Source of the DNA: an uncultured Flavobacteriales bacterium
GTDB lineage: Bacteria; Bacteroidota; Bacteroidia; Flavobacteriales; Weeksellaceae
Assembly: GCA_937876095.1 (NCBI GenBank)
Contig: CALFIE010000020.1
Span: forward strand, 1-11,048
Direction: 5' to 3'
DNA: 11,048 nt
The position numbers and the translations under genes are program-made. The notes below the pieces were generated by a model that saw only the letters and a list, made by a program, of their open reading frames with translations, had not been told where the DNA came from and did no database searches. Below are positions 6,143 through 11,048 of this stretch, piece by piece (the first letter of the stretch is position 1; every line of letters starts with the position of its first letter).

Positions 6143-7546
6143 TTACATATGCAGCGCACGTTTTCCGGTTGCATCTAGTGCTGCTTCTTTTATAGCTTCT
6201 GCATAAGTTGGGTGTGCGTGAGACATTCTAGAAATATCTTCTGCACTTGCACGGAATTCCATCGCAGTTACAGCTTCTGCGATCAAATCTGCTGCTCTTG
6301 CACCAATCATATGAACTCCCAAAACTTCATCGGTTTTTTCGTCTGCAATAATTTTGATGAGTCCATCTACATCTCCAGAAGCACGGCTTCTACCAAGTGC
6401 ACGCATTGGGAATGAACCAATTTTTATGGCTTTTCCTTCTTCTTTTAGTTGTTCTTCGGTTTTGCCGACACCTGCAACTTCTGGCCAAGTGTACACTACT
6501 CCCGGAATTAAGTTATAATTGATATGAGGTTTTTGTCCAGCCAAAGTTTCAGCCACAAAAACGCCCTCTTCTTCAGCTTTGTGAGCCAACATTGCACCTG
6601 CTACTACATCACCAATTGCATAAATATTAGCAACATTGGTTTGTAAATGATCATTGGTTTTTACTCTGCCTCTTTCATCTAAATCTACGCCAGCTTTTTC
6701 AAGACCAAGACCTTCTGTATAAGGTTTTCTACCTACAGAAACCAAACAATAATCTCCTTCTACTACTACTTCTTCTCCTTTTTTATCTTTTGCAGTTACT
6801 TTTACTGTATTTCCTTTTCTTTCTACGGCTTGTACAGCGGTAGAAAGCATAAATTTCATTCCTTGTTTTTTCAAAACTTTGGTCAGTTCTTTAGACAAAG
6901 CTCCATCCATTGTAGGAATTATTTTATCCATAAATTCTACTACGGTCACTTGAGAACCTAATCTAAGATAGACAGAACCCAATTCTAGACCAATTACACC
7001 ACCACCAATTACCACCAAATGTTTTGGGATTTCTTTCAGATTCAAAGCTTCGGTAGAAGTAATTACTCTTTCTTTATCTAATGTAATGAAAGGAAGCGAA
7101 CTCGGTTTGGAACCGGTTGCAATAATCGCGTATTTAGAATCTAATAATTCGGTAGAACCATCTTTTTTGGTCACTTTTATTTGAGTAGCGCTCTCAAAAC
7201 TACCAACTCCTTCAAAAACGGTGATTTTATTTTTGTCCATCAGGAAATTAATTCCTTTGGTAGTTGCATCTACTACTTCGTTTTTGCGGGCAATCATTCT
7301 TGCCAAATCTGCTTTAGGTTCATTAATTAGAATTCCATGATCTGCAAAATTGTGTGCCGCATTGTGGAAATGTTCTGAACTGTCTAAAAGTGCTTTGGAA
7401 GGGATGCAACCAACATTTAGGCAAGTTCCGCCCAAAGTAGAATATTTTTCGATAAGTGCGGTTTTGAAACCTAATTGAGCGCATCTGATTGCTGCAACAT
7501 AACCACCTGGTCCTGAACCAATGATGGTAACATCAAATTGTGACAT
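6143..7546 (-). CDS. lpdA: Dihydrolipoyl dehydrogenase (E3)
   Basis: This 467-residue flavoprotein reoxidises the dihydrolipoyl groups of the pyruvate, 2-oxoglutarate, branched-chain 2-oxo acid and glycine cleavage complexes with NAD+. It is complete and of normal length. The FAD-binding motif GSGPGGYVAAIRCAQLG is at residues 10-26, and the redox-active disulfide is Cys42/Cys47 in GGTCLNVGCIPSKALL. The NAD-binding motif VIGGGVIGLELGSVY is near residue 180, and the second FAD contact YAIGDVV lies near 310. The C-terminal HAHPTYAEAIKEA supplies the catalytic dyad His445/Glu450 of the partner subunit. No E1 or E2 gene adjoins, so this is a stand-alone lpd whose product may serve several complexes. 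It has its own terminator, and a candidate promoter lies in the 134-bp gap upstream. Confidence 0.95.
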   Translation of the reverse strand: MSQFDVTIIGSGPGGYVAAIRCAQLGFKTALIEKYSTLGGTCLNVGCIPSKALLDSSEHFHNAAHNFADHGILINEPKADLARMIARKNEVVDATTKGINFLMDKNKITVFEGVGSFESATQIKVTKKDGSTELLDSKYAIIATGSKPSSLPFITLDKERVITSTEALNLKEIPKHLVVIGGGVIGLELGSVYLRLGSQVTVVEFMDKIIPTMDGALSKELTKVLKKQGMKFMLSTAVQAVERKGNTVKVTAKDKKGEEVVVEGDYCLVSVGRKPYTEGLGLEKAGVDLDERGRVKTNDHLQTNVANIYAIGDVVAGAMLAHKAEEEGVFVAETLAGQKPHINYNLIPGVVYTWPEVAGVGKTEEQLKEEGKAIKIGSFPMRALGRSRASGDVDGLIKIIADEKTDEVLGVHMIGARAADLIAEAVTAMEFRASAEDISRMSHAHPTYAEAIKEAALDATGKRALHM

Positions 7547-7580
7547 ATTGTTATATTTTTTTATTAAAATTTATTTCTTG

Positions 7581-7611
7581 CGAATTTACAGATTTTACCA
7601 CAAAGCCACAA
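7581..7611 (-). promoter_or_regulatory. Candidate lpd promoter (one mismatch)
   Basis: On the minus strand TTG (7611-7609) is followed after 20 bases by TAAATTCG (7588-7581), one mismatch from TAnnTTTG. The distance to the start codon is 34 bases. The TTG lies within a run of TTTGTG words, so the match could be chance. Confidence 0.3.
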
Positions 7612-7635
7612 AAGTCTTTTCACAATGTTCACAAA
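7599..7635 (-). repeat. Degenerate TTTGTG repeats upstream of lpd
   Basis: The minus strand carries four copies of TTGTG within 37 bases, at 7635-7630 (TTTGTG), 7625-7621 (TTGTG), 7612-7607 (TTTGTG) and 7604-7599 (TTTGTG). Similar CTTTGTG-type runs occur upstream of genes in other flavobacteria as I recall them. A regulatory role is not shown. Confidence 0.4.
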
Positions 7636-7656
7636 GATTATTGAAATGTGGGTTTT

Positions 7657-7678
7657 GTAATTTTCTTTGTAAAATTAC
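7657..7678. repeat. 8-bp perfect inverted repeat after the glycosyltransferase stop codon
   Basis: GTAATTTT (7657-7664) and AAAATTAC (7671-7678) are exact reverse complements around a 6-base loop, beginning 2 bases after the glycosyltransferase stop. On the minus strand it is followed by AAAACCC, not by a U-run, so it is not a standard terminator. It could protect the 3' end of the recQ-glycosyltransferase message. Confidence 0.4.
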
Positions 7679-7680
7679 GC

Positions 7681-8754
7681 TTATACATTTTCTAAAACCT
7701 CTTCATACTTTTTCAAAATAATTTCTTTAGAAAATCTTGATTCTATGGAATTTCTGATGGATTTTTTGTCGTGGTTATCTGCTAAAATTTCTACGATTTT
7801 TTTAGCAAAATTCTGGTGATTCTCAATATCGGAAATTTCACCATTCAATTTTGGTTGTATAATTTCATTAATTCCGCCTTTGCAATTGTTGGCTAAAGCG
7901 TAACAAGAGCAAGCTCCTGCTTCTAACAAAACATTGGGAAAACCTTCATATCTTGACGAAAGTATAAATAAGTCAGCAAATTTAAGAAACTGGTAAGGAT
8001 TTTTTTGTTGTCCGTGAAAAATGACATTTTCTAAACCCAACTCTTTCTTCATCTGGTGAAGTTGTTCTTTGTCTTTTCCGCCTCCTAAAATGTGAAGCAG
8101 TATTTTTTCATTTTTTAGGAAAGAAAAAACATTCAAAAGATTATCAAAACCTTTTCGTTGAGAGAGATTTCCTATGGCAACCACATTTCTGTAGTCATCT
8201 TTGAAAGCAATTGGTTTTTCAGAAAGTTGTAGTTTTTCATTTATAAAATCAAAATCTACTGGATTATTGATTTTGGTGACTTTGTTTGCTTTTATTGCAA
8301 AATTTTGGAGCAAATCGGTCATCATATCGTCACTTTGGCAAATGATTTTATCATAATTATTGTAAAATTTATAGAAAAAACGGATTTCTTTTCTGGTAAC
8401 GTGCTCAGAAACCACATTGGTTTCTCTTGCAATGAATTTTATTTTTGGGAAAAGTTTGATAAAGAGTGCCAAATATGCATTTACCTCACCAAATCCACTG
8501 AAAACGATATCTGGTTTACGTTTTCGGATTTCATTCAAAATAGGTTTTAGAGAATTCCGAATTCGTTGTGTTTTTAGATCTATGATTTCTACGTCTTTTT
8601 TTAAAAAATCTAAATAACCTCCAGTTTTTCTGAGGAGCATTATTTTTGGCTCAAATTTTTCACGCGGAAGATGATTGGCAATGGTTGTTACAATGCGTTC
8701 TGCACCGCCCATTTCCAAATCTGGAAGTATAAAAATAATGGAGATTTTTTTCAC
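7681..8754 (-). CDS. GT4-family glycosyltransferase
   Basis: This 357-residue protein has the GT-B fold of the glycosyltransferase family 4. The N-terminal domain starts with a strand and the acceptor-side motif EMGGAERIV (residues 14-22). The C-terminal domain has GNLSQRKGFDNLL (195-207), whose Arg200/Lys201 pair contacts the donor diphosphate, and SSRYEGFPNVLLEAGA with the EX7E pair Glu270/Glu278. It should transfer a sugar from a nucleotide-sugar donor to a glycan or lipid acceptor at the cytoplasmic face of the membrane; the sugar and acceptor cannot be told. The start is GTG at 8754: an in-frame stop lies three codons upstream, and the first ATG (Met15) would delete the first strand. It lies 6 bp behind recQ in the same frame and is probably translated from the recQ message. 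Confidence 0.85.
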   Translation of the reverse strand: MKKISIIFILPDLEMGGAERIVTTIANHLPREKFEPKIMLLRKTGGYLDFLKKDVEIIDLKTQRIRNSLKPILNEIRKRKPDIVFSGFGEVNAYLALFIKLFPKIKFIARETNVVSEHVTRKEIRFFYKFYNNYDKIICQSDDMMTDLLQNFAIKANKVTKINNPVDFDFINEKLQLSEKPIAFKDDYRNVVAIGNLSQRKGFDNLLNVFSFLKNEKILLHILGGGKDKEQLHQMKKELGLENVIFHGQQKNPYQFLKFADLFILSSRYEGFPNVLLEAGACSCYALANNCKGGINEIIQPKLNGEISDIENHQNFAKKIVEILADNHDKKSIRNSIESRFSKEIILKKYEEVLENV

Positions 8755-8760
8755 TAAAAA

Positions 8761-10965
8761 TTAATTCGCTACATCTGAAATGAATTTAATACGTAGTGTT
8801 CGCACTTCTTCATCAGTAAGATCGTCACCAAATTCCGACAACAAGACCTTCATAGAATCGCTCTCAGATTCTTTCATAAAATCCATAAATTCATCTACCA
8901 CATCTTCATCAAAATTTTCATCAACGTAGTAGTCAATATTCAGTTTAGTACCTTGATATACAATACTTTCCATTTCAGAAAGCAATTCATCCATCGATAA
9001 ATTTTTGGCTTTTGCAATGTCTACCAAATCAATTTTTTTGTCGGTATTTTGTATGATGAAAACTTTGTGGCTCGATTTGTTGGCAACTTGTTTCAGCACC
9101 ATATCTTGAGTACGTTCTATGTCGTTTTCTTCTACATATTTCGCAATGAAATTTGCAAATTCTTTTCCAAATTTTTTGGCTTTTCCGTCACCTACTCCAT
9201 ATATTTTGCCAATTTCTTCGATCGTGATAGGATATTGCACCGTCATATCTTCTAAACTTGGATCCATAAAAACGGTGTAAGGTGGAATCCCGTGTTTTTT
9301 GGCAACGGTTTTTCGCAAATCTTTTAACTGACTGAACAAATTCTGATCTAGACTACCACCTGATTGAATTTGCACCTGGTCTGAATCTGCTTTGGTTTGA
9401 GCCAAATCATACTCTCGGTCTTCTGCGATTAGGAATGGTTTTTTATCTTTACCATCTATGATATTTTGACCTTTTTCGGTGATTTTCAAAACACCATACG
9501 TTTCAATATCTTTTTGCAAATAATTTTGCACTGTTGCTTGTCTAATGATGGATTTCCAATAATTTTCAGATTCATTTTTCCCAATACCGAAATGTTTGGT
9601 CTGCTCTAATTTATACGATTTTGTAACCGGATTTTCTTTACCAACAATCACTGAAATCAAGTCTTTGGTTCGGAATTTTTCTTCTAAAATTTTTACCAAA
9701 TTCAGTACTACTTTCAGATCATCAGTTACCTCTTTCAGTTTTGGCGGATTGGCAGAATTGTCACACATTTTGGCTCCGTCTCCGTTGATTGGATCAAATT
9801 CTTCACCAAAATAATACAACAGGTATTGTCTTCTACTCATAGAAGTTTCGGCATAACCAACTACTTCATTGAGTAATTGCAATCCAATTTCTCTCTCTGA
9901 AACTGGTTTTTGCGCCAAAAATTTTTCTAATTTTTCGATATCTTTTGGATCATAAAATGCCAAACAAATTCCTTCACCACCATCTCTACCAGCTCTACCA
10001 GTTTCTTGGTAGTAACTTTCGAGCGATTTCGGGATGTCATAATGAATTACAAAACGTACATCTGGTTTATCTATTCCCATACCAAAAGCTATGGTCGCAA
10101 CTATAATGTCGGCTTCTTCCATCAAGAATTTATCTTGATTGGTCACTCTGGTTTTTTGGTCCAGACCAGCGTGATAAGGCAATGCATTGATACCGTTTAC
10201 TTGCAACAGTTGTGCAAATTCTTCCACTTTTCTTCGGCTTAAGCAATACACAATTCCCGATTTTCCGCGGTGTTGATTTACAAATTTTACAATTTCTTTA
10301 TCAATATTTACTTTTGGGCGTACTTCATAGAACAAATTGGAACGATTGAAACTATCTTTAAAAACCACCGCATCTGTCATACCCAAAGTTTTTTGAATAT
10401 CATCTTGCACTTTTGGAGTTGCAGTTGCAGTAAGCGCAATTACTGGGACATTGGCAATTTTATCAATAATCAATTTCAGATTTCTGTATTCTGGTCTGAA
10501 ATCGTGTCCCCACTCAGAAATACAGTGTGCTTCATCTATAGCAACGAAAGAAATAGGCATTTCTTTCAAAAATTCTAAATATTCTTCTTTAATTAAAGAT
10601 TCTGGCGCAACATAAAGCAATTTAGTTTTCCCTGCTTTGATGTCGTCAAAAACTTGTTTGGTTTGGGTTTTATTAAGAGATGAATTGAGAACATGTGCAA
10701 CACCTTCGTCTGAAGACAAACCATTTACTGCATCTACTTGATTTTTCATAAGTGCAATAAGCGGCGAAACAACAATTGCAGTTCCTTCGCAAATAAGTGC
10801 TGGTAATTGGTAACACAGTGATTTTCCACCACCAGTTGGCATCAAAACAAACACATCATTCCCGTCTAATAAAGTATTTATAATTTTTTCTTGTTGTCCT
10901 TTGAAGGTCGAGAAACCGAAATATTTTTTTAGTTCATTGGTTAAACTGCCCATTTTTGTACTCAT
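8761..10965 (-). CDS. recQ: RecQ-type ATP-dependent DNA helicase
   Basis: This 734-residue protein is a superfamily 2 helicase that unwinds DNA 3' to 5' in recombination and fork repair. Visible are the Gln motif region (FGFSTFKGQQEKII, from 16), Walker A MPTGGGKS (42-49), the DEAH box at 144-147 with CISEWGHDFRPEY behind it, TATATP, and motifs V-VI (FGMGIDKPDVRFVIHYDIPKS, then QETGRAGRDG). The zinc subdomain follows, but only Cys401 remains of its four cysteines (Ser377, Ala398 and Ser404 occupy the others). Next are the RQC winged helix (about 410-520), an HRDC domain (about 560-640) and an acidic extension of about 95 residues. E. coli RecQ has 609 residues. The start at 10965 is favoured by a good promoter 33-65 bases upstream. 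The glycosyltransferase gene follows after 6 bp. Confidence 0.95.
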   Translation of the reverse strand: MSTKMGSLTNELKKYFGFSTFKGQQEKIINTLLDGNDVFVLMPTGGGKSLCYQLPALICEGTAIVVSPLIALMKNQVDAVNGLSSDEGVAHVLNSSLNKTQTKQVFDDIKAGKTKLLYVAPESLIKEEYLEFLKEMPISFVAIDEAHCISEWGHDFRPEYRNLKLIIDKIANVPVIALTATATPKVQDDIQKTLGMTDAVVFKDSFNRSNLFYEVRPKVNIDKEIVKFVNQHRGKSGIVYCLSRRKVEEFAQLLQVNGINALPYHAGLDQKTRVTNQDKFLMEEADIIVATIAFGMGIDKPDVRFVIHYDIPKSLESYYQETGRAGRDGGEGICLAFYDPKDIEKLEKFLAQKPVSEREIGLQLLNEVVGYAETSMSRRQYLLYYFGEEFDPINGDGAKMCDNSANPPKLKEVTDDLKVVLNLVKILEEKFRTKDLISVIVGKENPVTKSYKLEQTKHFGIGKNESENYWKSIIRQATVQNYLQKDIETYGVLKITEKGQNIIDGKDKKPFLIAEDREYDLAQTKADSDQVQIQSGGSLDQNLFSQLKDLRKTVAKKHGIPPYTVFMDPSLEDMTVQYPITIEEIGKIYGVGDGKAKKFGKEFANFIAKYVEENDIERTQDMVLKQVANKSSHKVFIIQNTDKKIDLVDIAKAKNLSMDELLSEMESIVYQGTKLNIDYYVDENFDEDVVDEFMDFMKESESDSMKVLLSEFGDDLTDEEVRTLRIKFISDVAN

Positions 10966-10998
10966 CTTTTACGTTTATTTGCTAAATTTGCAATTTAC

Positions 10999-11030
10999 CA
11001 AAGTTAGTAAATAATTTTGAGAAATTACAA
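10999..11030 (-). promoter_or_regulatory. Bacteroidota-type promoter of recQ
   Basis: On the minus strand TTG (11030-11028) is followed after 21 bases by TAACTTTG (11006-10999), an exact TAnnTTTG match. The -7 element lies 33 bases before the recQ start. It probably also drives the glycosyltransferase gene. Confidence 0.65.
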
Positions 11031-11048
11031 ACAAGAATACTATTTTTT

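Noticed and set aside
1..11048. CRISPR array, tRNA, rRNA, transposase or phage gene
   Set aside because: No evenly spaced direct repeats, no cloverleaf or rRNA-like sequence, and no mobile-element protein was seen on either strand.

Overview
This window is AT-rich chromosomal DNA from a member of the Bacteroidota, most likely a flavobacterium of the Weeksellaceae/Flavobacteriaceae type (Chryseobacterium- or Cloacibacterium-like). The evidence is the set of DUF3667, GldL-like, secreted thioredoxin-like and CvfB-like proteins, the near absence of Shine-Dalgarno sequences, and repeated matches to the Bacteroidota promoter -7 element TAnnTTTG in front of several genes. The genus is an inference; there is no rRNA or other marker in the window.

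Left part (1-2194, all + strand) is an accessory-looking run of small genes. It opens with the 3' end of a gene carrying an in-frame TGA, then two very small two-helix membrane proteins, one of which resembles the N-terminal membrane anchor of the gliding/type 9 secretion motor protein GldL. The spacers after these small genes share a degenerate motif and nested inverted repeats, which suggests a cassette-like arrangement. A DUF3667 zinc-ribbon membrane protein and a small zinc-finger protein follow.

Middle part (2218-5775) holds a secreted thioredoxin-fold protein (+), which meets a CvfB-type S1 RNA-binding protein (-) tail to tail with overlapping stop codons. Next is a probable two-gene minus-strand unit: a PhnB-like VOC protein followed by an exported TPR protein.

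The 5776-6142 gap holds no convincing gene. It does contain a clear structured element (a 12-bp perfect inverted repeat flanked by two direct repeats) and a strong hairpin that fits as the terminator of lpd.

Right part (6143-10965, all - strand) holds housekeeping genes: dihydrolipoyl dehydrogenase, a GT4 glycosyltransferase with a GTG start, and a RecQ helicase. The glycosyltransferase lies 6 bp behind recQ in the same reading frame, so the two are probably co-transcribed from a good promoter at 10999-11030. The RecQ has lost three of the four usual zinc-binding cysteines and has a long acidic C-terminal extension.

I see no phage, transposase, CRISPR array, tRNA or rRNA, and no multi-gene defence or biosynthetic system. 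The most interesting items are the 6000-6064 structured element, the small-gene spacers at the left end, and the zinc-less RecQ.
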